Source of the DNA: Pleurotus djamor
Taxonomy: Eukaryota; Basidiomycota; Agaricomycetes; Agaricales; Pleurotaceae
NCBI GenBank assembly: GCA_029747585.1
Contig: JAPEVF010000634.1
Location: 1-26,576 of the forward strand
Reading direction: 5' to 3'
DNA length: 26,576 bases
Within the stretch, counting starts at the first letter, position 1; every line of letters starts with the position of its first letter. The position numbers were made by a program, and so were the translations under genes. The notes under the pieces are model-generated. The model searched no databases. It was not told the origin of the DNA and saw only the letters and a list, made by a program, of their open reading frames with translations. Below, one piece after another: positions 19,701 to 26,009 of this stretch.

Positions 19701-22700
19701 TGATAGATTTTGGAGGAAATGACAAACGTAAATTGAGACGATCGCTCCAAACCACAACCTCCCACTCCTTCCAATCTGACTCACCAATCCGCTTATATGT
19801 GTTATCATGTAACGTAGTCTTGACCTCGTGGAAGAGCGAGGCGAGAAATGGATTCATGGTGACGACAACATTGCCAGCGTCACCCAGAGAAGTAAAAACT
19901 TGATGAATGTACTGTTCTGACGGCGGGAGCTTCTTTTGTTCCTCAAGGTGGATGTGGAACACGCCTTCAAGTCCTGTACCCTCTGGATATTCTTCCTTCT
20001 TGATGGTTCGTATGATTGTGCGTCGCTGCCGGGGGTTTGCAAGCGCTGGATCAATTCGGGACGGGGGTTGGATAATTCCTTGGGCAACGGCGACTATATT
20101 CAACAATGTTGTGTTACAGTAGATAGCCTTAATTTACTCAAAGTCCCTTACCCGTATCAAGTTTCACCATCGAAAGTCCAAGTACACCCACTTTACGAGC
20201 AGCATCTCCGTATATCTTCTTCGCTTCAATAGTTGGCTTGAGGTGAGCCGGCATAGGGTGGTTGTGAGGGTGTTCGAGAACGACGAGGGCTCGGAGATCT
20301 GAGCGATCGACTGGGGAGATGATCATGATCTTGGTGGGGCAAGCGCGGCGGACGAGACTCCCAGTTATTATTTTTCCATGGGTGTCAAAGTGTGTGTATG
20401 CTATAGAAGGAGCATGCGTAAAAGAACCACACGGGTGTCGCCTTGGGTGTTAATGAGATACGCAATTTTCCCAGTCTTTAGGACAGGCCAACAAGAAAGA
20501 AAGTCGTCGACATGGACGATACGCTCGGGAATTGACTGCCGAGAGATCTTCTCGTCATTTGCAGTGGTTTCCTTGGATTTACCCTTTGACTGTCTTGGTT
20601 TCTTGATGACGGCGCCATCTTCAGAGTCGGAAATCTCAATCACATCCGCACTTCTGGTCGCTCCGCGCTTTCGTTTAGTTGGAGGATCCACAAATATCAC
20701 CTCATCGTCCGCCTCCTCCTTGATTGTTGGCAGCTTAGGAGGAGAAGAGCGCGCAGTTTCGCGCGGGACTGTTGTAGAGCGATTTGCATGTGGTGTGGTT
20801 GGGTACGCAGGTGTAATCGACCGGCGTGGGGTGCTGGGCATCGACCGACGAGGGGTACTGGAAGGGCTCGGAGTAGATGGGACAGGTGTGGTCGAAGCCC
20901 TGCGCTGTTGCGTATATGTGGTGTACCATTTCTTCAGTGCCTTAAAGAGCACCCATTCGTTCGCATTCTCAAAGGAGTATTCGTCGTCGTCGCTGATGGC
21001 AAGTAGCTCGGGCTCGATAGTCTAATGAGACAGATCAAAGTTTCAATACGAAGCCGGCATAAAAGGGGATAGAGAACCATACCTCATCACGATATTGAAG
21101 TACGAGCTCACGGCCCATAATATTAAGTAGACGAGTAAGCTTCTCGTCGTCGGAGGCAGGGATCTGGGAGGAGCAAGGGCTCGACATCGCGCAGATTTCC
21201 CAGCGGGGTAGGTGTTGAGGAAAGAGAGTGAGAGGATTGTGGCCTCACATTTTCGAGACCACATCCTGTCCACAGAGAGCAGCGGCCACATATTTGCGAT
21301 AAACAAACAAAGGCGGGGAGGCTGGGGGCGTGACTGCGTCGGGGTGGCCACAATGAACTTGGAGGGAGGAGGCAAGCCGTCGCGCCAAGGAGTTCCCACG
21401 CCACCTAACTATTATCCTGAGNTTTTATTTTTGTATTTTCTGAGTTTTACTCGACCACCTTACTATTACTACTTTCGTATACTTCCATGGCAAACAATCC
21501 TGAATGGCGTAAGACGACAAACGACGGCCTATACCTTCTCCCCGGCGATGCTGGAGACTGGGGAGATCATCTGCCCGCAACGGGGCTGAACGGCTTTCTC
21601 AGTATATTGGTGGGTTTATCTTTTTGGCGCGAGAACGCTTCCGATGTATGCCCATCCCTGAAACCGTGGAGGATGGCGTTAAGCGATGTGGAATGGGTGC
21701 TTGGGCAGTTGGTCAATGAGGCCCGCGAGGACGAGGACTTTGAACCGCCCGCGAAACGGTGAGTACTAGACGCATCCTCTCTTTGATAATGGCTGATACC
21801 TGTCTTAATAGTCTGCATCGTGACGTCTGAGACCATCAACACGCCGGACGATCAAATATGGTTGATGTATGGTTGATATGGATTTTTTTTCGCCGTTTAT
21901 TTCATGTTTTTCTCATTTATTTTATTTATCATTTCATTTCAAAAATATTGCAGCCCCTTTATTCCCTATGGAACTCCCCTTAGTTTACTTTTCGCGCCAT
22001 TTTTTATTTTTGATTATAATTTCTTTTCAGAATAATATTAGATACCAATTTACCTAGGGGCTTGTCCCTAATACACTCCTGACAACGTTGTTTCTTATAA
22101 TACATTATAGTCTCGCCTCAACCTAGCAGTATAAGTCATTGTGCTGCTCAATGAGTTGTATAGTCTTTGCAAAATTCATTATAGAGCTTATAATTCAATA
22201 TGGCACGTCTCACCATAACTTATACAATTCATTATGGTGGCCATAATGAAATATACACAGACTGAGCATAACTTATAATGTATTACATGCTCTGTCTATG
22301 ATGGCTTGCATCTCTCTAATGAATTATAGCTGACTTACAATGAATTGCAAAACCAACTTACCTAGGAAAAATGGATTACACTTAGGGTAACTACCCAGGC
22401 TATGATTCCTTTTTCTTACAGCATGAGCTGCTTGTCGAGGATGGACAAGAAATTGGACGAGTTGATGAAGATCGCAGTGCGGCCGGATGTCCCGGATTCG
22501 GATGACTTGGTTGGGTGGACGGAGTGGTTCGAGGAGGAGGCGAAGGAGAACGGTTCGGATGTGGCGGCCGAGGCCACGCGCCTCATCGAGCTTTTCACGA
22601 TGATTCGTGATCAGCACCAAGTTCCATCGTCAGGGACCTCGGAAAGTCGGCCGGTGCCCATCGAGGACGGTACGGCGTCGAACATGGGTGGAAGTGGGAA

Positions 22701-22773
22701 GGGTGCGGATGCGGATGGGGATGGGGAGGGGGAGAANGATGAGGATGATATGGACATGGNGGANGATGANTAG
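4706..22773 (+). CDS. Antisense accessory gene of the chromovirus: coiled-coil, Zn2Cys6-like protein (four exons; last intron holds the KDZ element)
   Basis: Exons 4706-5330, 5402-5450, 5496-5798 and 22422-22773 add up to 1329 nt, 442 residues plus stop, with no internal stop. Residues 1-130 are a Glu/Lys/Ala-rich coiled coil. Residues 210-245 show C-X2-C-X6-C-X14-C-X2-C-X6-C (CALC, KKKC, CIPC, TGC), a Zn2Cys6-type binuclear cluster with a longer linker than the Gal4 type. A Lys/Arg-rich nuclear-localisation-like stretch follows, and the tail is Asp/Glu-rich. It faces the opposite way to pol and LTR, so it is an antisense passenger of the retroelement. The third intron would be 49 nt (donor GTAAGA at 5799, acceptor TTACAG ending 22421) without the 16.6-kb insertion. 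Several N calls fall in the exons without breaking the frame. DNA binding is inferred from the cysteines only. Confidence 0.75.
5331..5401 (+). other. First intron of the antisense accessory gene
   Basis: GTGAGT donor at 5331 and TTTAG acceptor ending 5401. It contains a T-rich tract with several N calls (5379-5387), so its exact length is uncertain. It joins GLYEPG to ACALCVKSKKKC, so the first half of the cysteine cluster begins right at the exon 2 boundary. Confidence 0.6.
5822..5874 (+). repeat. Left terminal inverted repeat of the KDZ element
   Basis: 53 bp, GGTAGTTACCCTAAGTGTAA to GGTTTTGCAATT. It matches the reverse complement of 22343-22395 at 51 of 53 positions (CCTGGG versus CCTAGG, AGTCGG versus AGTTGG). 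Confidence 0.9.
5913..6100 (+). repeat. Left subterminal cluster of 12-bp near-palindromes
   Basis: Copies related to ATAATGNATTAT at 5913-5924, 5931-5942, 5995-6006 (perfect ATAATGCATTAT), 6037-6048 (ATAATGAATTAT), 6068-6079 and 6089-6100. The same word recurs at the other end of the element, inside the right TIR. Such clusters are candidate transposase-binding sites. That role is inferred. Confidence 0.65.
6264..10210 (-). CDS. KDZ (Kyakuja-Dileera-Zisupton) transposase, 11 exons, complete
   Basis: Exons: 10210-9791, 9731-9513, 9453-9079, 9022-8829, 8763-8601, 8536-8388, 8328-7931, 7862-7689, 7616-7484, 7432-6690, 6637-6264; 3342 nt, 1113 residues. All junctions are GT-AG and frame-consistent. 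Order: acidic N-terminus with KKxR patches; zinc-finger-like region about 160-213 (CARC, FRCTDC, CQKCC, H); CxC2-like cysteine domain (HPIGVTCSSP, HLDFCGCEKV, CATFYLLDHF); a second Cys pair (CPACPRPGINLP); then the RNase H-fold core with YANVDYCF (D512), SYDIACQW (D533) and TDGEGIERPWANIG (E599) as likely metal ligands; helical C-terminus ending in a long Asp/Glu tail. It probably cuts and pastes the surrounding element. I chose the start MRTTAGKKRG because upstream in-frame codons look like spacer. Confidence 0.9.
10776..10821 (+). repeat. 23-bp tandem duplication
   Basis: GAATTTTCTAGTGACTGTGG is followed directly by GAATTTTCTGGTGACTGTGG, with one A/G difference across two 23-bp units. No function is apparent. 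Confidence 0.8.
11234..11463 (+). repeat. Three copies of a dyad-symmetric motif upstream of TET/JBP
   Basis: The core GCCTGACCCTAGGC occurs at 11245-11258 and 11444-11457, and GCCTGACCTTAGGC at 11327-11340. The outer two copies share about 30 bp, GGGACGCGAGGGCCTGACCC followed by TAGGCT and CGCG. Arms GCCT/AGGC and CGCG/CGCG can pair. Core starts are 82 and 117 bp apart, ending 142 bp before the TET/JBP start. It is a possible regulator- or transposase-binding array, or a hairpin in the 5' leader. The function is inferred. Confidence 0.6.
11599..13090 (+). CDS. TET/JBP-family 2-oxoglutarate/Fe(II) DNA dioxygenase, two exons
   Basis: Exons 11599-12176 and 12247-13090; 1422 nt, 473 residues. 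Residues 1-190 are low-complexity with a basic helix (RAKRSREYKHAQRRKKQAEL) that could bind DNA. The double-stranded beta-helix domain fills the second exon: HVD of SVPHVDHANL gives the HxD iron ligands (H350, D352), H403 in ALIKHSNIPI is the distal ligand, and R414 in QRYSVTQYSSGGLFRW binds 2-oxoglutarate. The blocks CALTALGDFDPDEGGQLVLW and IIIRFPPGSTLLFPS are those of the fungal TET/JBP group that oxidises 5-methylcytosine. All key residues are present. It lies head-to-head with the KDZ transposase in the same transposon, where it could remove or alter silencing methylation (inference). Confidence 0.9.
13328..13334 (+). promoter_or_regulatory. TATA-like box of the RNase H-N-like gene
   Basis: TATATAA lies 95 bp before the ATG at 13429, inside the 338-bp gap after the TET/JBP stop. 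The gap holds no other gene. The call rests on the word and its spacing only. Confidence 0.35.
13429..14686 (+). CDS. Protein with RNase H1 N-terminal/viroplasmin-like domain, four exons
   Basis: Exons 13429-13565, 13625-14164, 14238-14411 and 14464-14686; 1074 nt, 357 residues. Residues 29-75 (FYVVTWGNMANIYLEINR... then VVMKGGRSQRY... and DALEGVRHF) keep the spacing of the hybrid-binding domain of RNase H1 and caulimovirus viroplasmin: Tyr-Val-Val, Gly, Ile-Tyr six residues on, Gly-Gly at +15/16, aromatic at +21, Asp-Ala at +26/27. A Pro/Asp/Glu-rich linker follows (about 105-180) and then a C-terminal part I do not recognise (YYAVRGFYRYGVFL, FFKGVRRHPEGG). The RNase H catalytic domain is absent. 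The first intron uses a GC donor (AG/GCAAGT). A role in binding RNA-DNA hybrids or other nucleic acid is inferred. It is the second plus-strand cargo gene of the KDZ element. Confidence 0.65.
14687..15167. other. Intergenic gap within the KDZ element
   Basis: About 480 bases between two plus-strand genes. I see no gene or clear repeat. It should contain the 3' end of the upstream gene and the promoter of the downstream one. Confidence 0.5.
17764..17772 (+). repeat. Left 9-bp target-site duplication of the MULE
   Basis: ATGGCAAAC, codons Met-Ala-Asn 771-773 of the split gene. It is repeated exactly at 21487-21495. Confidence 0.9.
17773..21486 (-). mobile_element. 3.7-kb autonomous MULE-type transposon inside the KDZ cargo gene
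   Basis: Flanked by exact 9-bp duplications (ATGGCAAAC), the length typical of Mutator-like elements. The ends are imperfect inverted repeats: left GGGGGTTGACCAGACTAGTA, then AAAGTAAAGGTGG; right, read inward, GGAAGTATACGAAAGTAGTA, then ATAGTAAGGTGG. The left end also folds into a hairpin (AAAGTAAAGGTGGGC with GCCCGACTTTTACTTT, about 17792-17832). The only gene inside is the MULE-like transposase. Excising the element and one duplication restores the reading frame of the host gene. Confidence 0.88.
18002..21187 (-). CDS. MULE-like DDE transposase with GCM1/FAR1-like zinc finger, eight exons
   Basis: Exons 21187-21083, 21021-20433, 20400-20152, 20093-19728, 19672-19372, 19308-19172, 19116-18936 and 18875-18002; 2802 nt, 933 residues, all GT-AG and in frame. 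Residues 76-113 are Ser/Pro-Thr-Pro repeats. Two SUMO-interaction-like motifs follow (DDEVIFVD about 140-147, DVIEISDSED about 161-170) around a basic TKRKRG. C212, C253, H278 and H280 (LEHPHNHPMP) fit a WRKY-GCM1/FAR1 zinc finger. The DDE core is D411 (LHDNTYKRIG), D488 (ILVDGSKPQ) and E621 (TNMNEGSH), the usual MULE spacing and context. The C-terminus has a coiled coil (about 660-720) and a Gln/Ser/Pro-rich tail. It is the only gene of the 17773-21486 element, which it presumably mobilises. The family is abundant in Agaricomycetes, so some relatives may be domesticated. Confidence 0.82.
21487..21495 (+). repeat. Right 9-bp target-site duplication of the MULE
   Basis: Second copy of ATGGCAAAC. 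Its ATG makes the downstream fragment of the split gene look like a separate small ORF starting MANNPEWRK, but it reads as the continuation of the C-terminus. Confidence 0.88.
21831..22342. other. AT-rich right subterminal region of the KDZ element
   Basis: About 510 bases after the split gene's stop, with no gene seen. The left half is T-rich. The right half holds the palindrome cluster listed separately and leads into the right TIR. Confidence 0.6.
22097..22348 (+). repeat. Right subterminal cluster of 12-bp near-palindromes
   Basis: Copies related to ATAATGNATTAT at 22097-22108 (ATAATACATTAT), 22171-22182, 22225-22235, 22243-22254, 22275-22286, 22317-22327 and about 22337-22348. They mirror the cluster at 5913-6100. 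Confidence 0.65.
22343..22395 (-). repeat. Right terminal inverted repeat of the KDZ element
   Basis: Reverse complement of 5822-5874 with two mismatches in 53 bp. Directly outside lie CAGGCTATGATTCC and the splice acceptor of the host gene. Confidence 0.9.
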
Positions 22774-22973
22774 NTCTCCGGCTGCGTCGGCCTCGGACCC
22801 GNAAAAACGTACTNGTATGCTACAACTACGGACTTGTAAATACTTAGCTTTGTTTTGTTTTTTGCTTTGTTGTTTTGCTGCTTTTTTTTTTTTGATTATA
22901 TAATTGTCTGTTTGGTAATATGTGTGAATAAGGAAATCGGAGGAGAGGAAAGAAAGAAATGAAATGAAAATAT

Positions 22974-23810
22974 CTACTTTCGGCCGGGTGCGAACCAAGA
23001 CGGACCCGGCTTCGTGGGGCAGCGTTTGTGGAAGTCTTGAACTGCTTCGATGGCGTTTCCTAATTCATCGGCCGGTTCCCATGTTTCTGCTTCGTCGGTC
23101 TCTTCATAGCCCAGCCACCTGACCAAGTAGTGGAGCTGGCATCTTGTTTTGCGACGGTCGTATTTAGAGTCGACGATTTCCGAGACTTCGTATTCCAAGG
23201 CCGAGTTGACTTCGACAGGAGGAGGAGGAGGGATGACTCGGCCTGGAATGGTATTGGGCTTCTCGGGTTCCAGCATGGAGACATGGAAGACGGGGTGGAC
23301 TCCACGGAATTGGGCGGGGAGTTTGAGTTCAAAGGATAATGGTCCAACTTGCGCGAGTACTTCATAAGGACCGAGGTACTTGTCCGATAGTTTCTTGGAC
23401 GGCCGAGTAGTGCGGAAGAATTCGGAGTCAACAAAGACTTTCTGTCCAGGAACGATCTTCGGGGCAGGTGTCCTCCGTTTGTCGGCCGGGCCTTGGTATC
23501 GATCTTGAGCTTCCTTCATCGATATCCGGAGTTGCTGATGGACGGAGTCGATGTCCGTGACGAATGTCTTTGCTCTGGCCGATGCGAGGTCGTATTCGGG
23601 GTGGATGGCAAGGTTCGGGTTGTAGCCTTTGTTGGCGAAGAAAGGGGAGACGCCGGTGGTGGCGCTGGGGGCATTGTTGTAGGCGAACTCGGCTATGGGG
23701 AGGAGTTCGGCCCAGTTGTCCTGTTGGTAATTGCAATAAACCCGTAAGTATTGTTCCAAGGTCTGGTTAGTCCGTTCCGTTTGTCCGTCTCCTTCGGGGT
23801 GATAACCCGA
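22974..23810 (-). pseudogene. pol: Ty3/gypsy integrase C-terminus with chromodomain, 5'-truncated
   Basis: An open frame of 278 residues from the LTR junction at 23810 to a natural stop at 22974. It begins SGYHPEGDGQTERTNQTLEQ; the Glu of TER is the expected third catalytic residue of the DD35E integrase. Next come helical integrase sequence (FAYNNAPSATTGVSPFFANKGYNP), a GPY/F module (DKYLGPYEVLAQVGPLSFELKLP region), and a chromodomain (EYEVSEIVDSKYDRR, HYLVRWLGYEETD, ETWEPADEL), which targets chromoviruses to methylated-histone chromatin. Protease, reverse transcriptase, RNase H and the integrase N-terminus are missing because retroelement C inserted here. Downstream on the same strand lie the antisense accessory gene and then the 3' LTR at 3977-4441. 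Confidence 0.92.
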
Positions 23811-24238
23811 TGTTAGGGACGAAACTGGAGGGACAGGGGGAGGCCCCTAAGGACCGTGGGAATGACGTCGGAGCGGAGCATAGCGGAGCTACGCCTCCTA
23901 GAACAATACTGAAACGGAGTCTTGGCCTCAACTTATAGGTTGTGCCCTCCGCATCTCTCGCTGGGTGACTCCAATTTAGTAGACACCCCTATAGAGCGGA
24001 GGACGTCGGAGATAGGGGTCCGACGTCGGAGCAAGAGGAAGAGCGGGGTGATGGGATACCAAGTGAAGACGAGGGAGGATGATGAAGACTGACGAAGTCA
24101 GAGTTGGTGTTGTTTGTCGGAGAAGGGGCGGAGCCGACGTTGGAGCGTGTCCCTAGTGACTAGCACTCTGCGGAGAGGAGAGGATTGCAGAACATTAATA
24201 TTAGAGCTGAAGAACAAGGTACTGAAGTACTACACTTA

Positions 24239-24451
24239 CAGTGACTCAAAAAACCGCCCCAATGTTGGGTACTTCTTGGAAGAATGGTTAATAACTTGTC
24301 AACGGCTAATCGTGGGAATTAGCGCCGAGTGTATCGGAGGTAGCCTAGCATCCTGGCTACTTGGGACTACTCGGGTTTTAAGGTCTAAGGCACTGGTTAA
24401 TATTCTATCAAATTTATAAAAATATTCATCATTGATCCAGGTTTTTTTGCT
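24239..24451 (+). repeat. Left long TIR of the TA-flanked element
   Basis: Runs from CAGTGACTC to about GATCCAGGTTTTTTTGCTG. It pairs with the right copy, with differences such as TGTTGGG/TATTGGG and TTATAAA/TTACAAA. Confidence 0.85.
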
Positions 24452-25585
24452 GGCATGCTTTTTTGACAAAATCCATGATTATGCCTTATTATCTTAGCTT
24501 GCATCAATTCCAGCTCTTATTCCTTTTGGAACCTGATTCTCTGACTTCTTTTCTCCAGGAAACACATAGGGGTTACCCCTTCAATGCCTTCTCAGCATGA
24601 GTTTTGAAGCCCTGAATATCATACATGTTCTCTATGATGTGGAATAGACATTTAAGATACAAGGGGCAAACTGCCTATGTCAGACCCTCAAATACAGTCT
24701 ATTCACTCTCTGTGCCAAGCCTAGAATGTATTGAACAAGCGGTAGTGTCTTTATTGCTAACTTTTCTGCTTTTGAATTTAGTCATATTTGCATATACCCA
24801 CTTTTTCAGCCAGAGAAACATACTTTAAGTCTGGAAACCATAATGAAAATCTTCCCACATAGTGTTAGGCTGGAGCCTATAGCATCCATTGCAATGCCCT
24901 ATTCAAATGATTCCCCAACAGAGCCCTGGATGTGAGCAAGCAAGTAGGCAAAATCTCAAGTCATGTGTTTGACCATGTTTACAGCATACACATGGCCCAA
25001 TAGTTGTATAAGGTTGAAAAATAGTCTATGGCTCTTGATTAGCAGAGTTTAGCAGCCTCAAACCTACTCAAAGGTGATGCTTTCAATATTGTCATATGTA
25101 TGCAGCCTGCAAACTCAGCAATTAATTCCAGCCAAACAGAGCTAGATTCTACCAAGGACTACTTTGGACAGTGTAGAGCATGCCTGACTGCTTATTTGAC
25201 AACTCTCAAATGTGGACAAACTCCTGTTTATTAATCTATGTGCAGCAGGCAAGGTCTGGCCCATTTATTCACGCTTTTGTGAGGTTGCCATAGGTTTTGC
25301 TAACATTAAACCAGTGTACCGGCTTAGACTCCACTATGGGGGTCTAATATGGCAAATGGGACTTGAATTCAGCCCCTAGTATGAGAAGAACAGGCAAATT
25401 CTAACCAAAGAAGGATAATATTCAGGCAACGTGGTAGAATGACATAGTTGCCCAAAGCTCAAGGGTTTGTGGCTACTCCCATGTATGGGATGGACCATAT
25501 GGATGTAAAAGAGTGTGGGAAGCACTACAAAGACACTGGGATGTGTTTCCGGCCTCTTGAGATCAAAATCATATTAGAAATATAG

Positions 25586-25799
25586 CAGCNAAAAAAACTG
25601 GATCAATGATGAATATTTTTGTAAATTTGATAGAATATTAACCAGTGCCTTAGACCTTAAAACCCGAGTAGTCCCAAGTAGCCAGGATGCTAGGCTACCT
25701 CCGATACACTCGGCGCTAATTCCCACGATTAGCCGTTGACAAGTTATTAACCATTCTTCCAAGAAGTACCCAATATTGGGGCGGTTTTTTGAGTCACTG
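25586..25799 (-). repeat. Right long TIR of the TA-flanked element
   Basis: Reverse complement of 24239-24451. An N call at 25590 falls in the A-run. Confidence 0.85.
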
Positions 25800-25996
25800 T
25801 ATATACTACCTATGAGGAAACCATGAGGTATCAATGAGGCGGAGCGAAGTATAGTACTGGAGGTCAACCCAGAGTAGACCGAGTAAATGGGATAAATAGG
25901 AGATAGGGGCGGAGCTCCGAAGCGGAGATGGTGGAGATCCGACGCTCCTAAGTACCCTATAATGGTCAGGGGTATGGGCTTGACCAGACCATGACA

Positions 25997-26009
25997 GTAC
26001 CTCCCCTTT
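25997..26009 (-). promoter_or_regulatory. Polypurine tract of retroelement C
   Basis: The minus strand reads AAAGGGGAGGTAC directly before TGTCATGG. Same layout as the tract at 4442-4459. Confidence 0.55.

Larger units (their letters stand above)
15168..21830 (+). pseudogene. Large acidic/basic cargo protein, split by a MULE insertion
   Basis: Exons 15168-15764, 15819-16201, 16274-16411, 16450-16586, 16654-17583, 17638-17772, then after the insert 21496-21758 and 21812-21830. Omitting the insert and the N at 17420 gives 2601 nt, 866 residues. Residues 84-102 are an Asp/Glu run, followed by a Lys-rich patch. A possible HMG-like helix region follows (KPRKPQASQFYMHHPDF), then a PLLDGIHQITGFH block, a Pro/Ala linker, a segment EVIVQNAMDAVRKILEEG, and a Trp-rich C-terminus (KRPEWFETAWQYL, KTWWLWWMAN, GLNGFLSILVGLSFW). 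I know this architecture as a repeat-rich mushroom family without a named function. The MULE stops translation three codons after residue 773. The 38-nt fourth-exon boundary intron (16412-16449) is unusually short, and a frameshift is the alternative. Confidence 0.7.
5822..22395. mobile_element. 16.6-kb KDZ-TET/JBP DNA transposon
   Basis: Bounded by 53-bp terminal inverted repeats that differ at only two positions (GGTAGTTACCCTAAGTGTAA at each end, read inward) and by clusters of a 12-bp near-palindrome inside both ends. It contains a KDZ transposase, a TET/JBP dioxygenase, an RNase H1 N-domain-like protein and a large acidic protein gene. The last is split by a 3.7-kb MULE, so the original element was about 12.9 kb. 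Linkage of fungal TET/JBP genes to KDZ transposons is established for basidiomycetes. The element sits inside a short intron of the antisense chromovirus gene. I see no target-site duplication at its ends. Confidence 0.85.
24239..25799. mobile_element. 1.56-kb non-autonomous TA-inserting element (Tc1/mariner/pogo-like) with 213-bp TIRs
   Basis: Ends CAGTGACTCAAAAAACCGCC at both sides (reverse complement on the right), each flanked by TA (24237-24238 and 25800-25801). Inverted repeats extend about 213 bp (24239-24451 and about 25586-25799) with only a few differences. TA duplication and a CAGTG start are typical of the Tc1/mariner/pogo group. The 1.13-kb middle is AT-rich and has no transposase that I can recognise in any frame, so it is probably moved by a partner's enzyme. 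Confidence 0.82.
23811..25996 (-). repeat. 3' LTR of minus-strand retroelement C, interrupted by a TA-flanked element
   Basis: Plus-strand ends TGTTAGGGAC (23811) and ACCATGACA (25996). Without the nested element (24239-25799 plus one TA) the LTR is about 620 bp, the same length as the LTR at 244-864, and its body is equally full of CGGAG. On the minus strand it begins TGTCATGG just after a purine tract, marking it as the 3' LTR of an element lying to the right. Its inner-left end breaks the integrase frame at 23810. Confidence 0.72.

Noticed and set aside
20378..21025. Plus-strand open frame of 215 codons
   Set aside because: It lies antisense to exons of the MULE transposase and shows no family features; it is a shadow of the coding strand.
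21487..21762. Independent small gene starting MANNPEWRK
   Set aside because: Its ATG belongs to the 9-bp target duplication, and its sequence continues the C-terminus of the gene interrupted at 17772.
24625..24828. Membrane-protein-like open frame in the middle of the TA-flanked element
   Set aside because: Short, in AT-rich sequence, no motif and no transposase similarity; probably chance.
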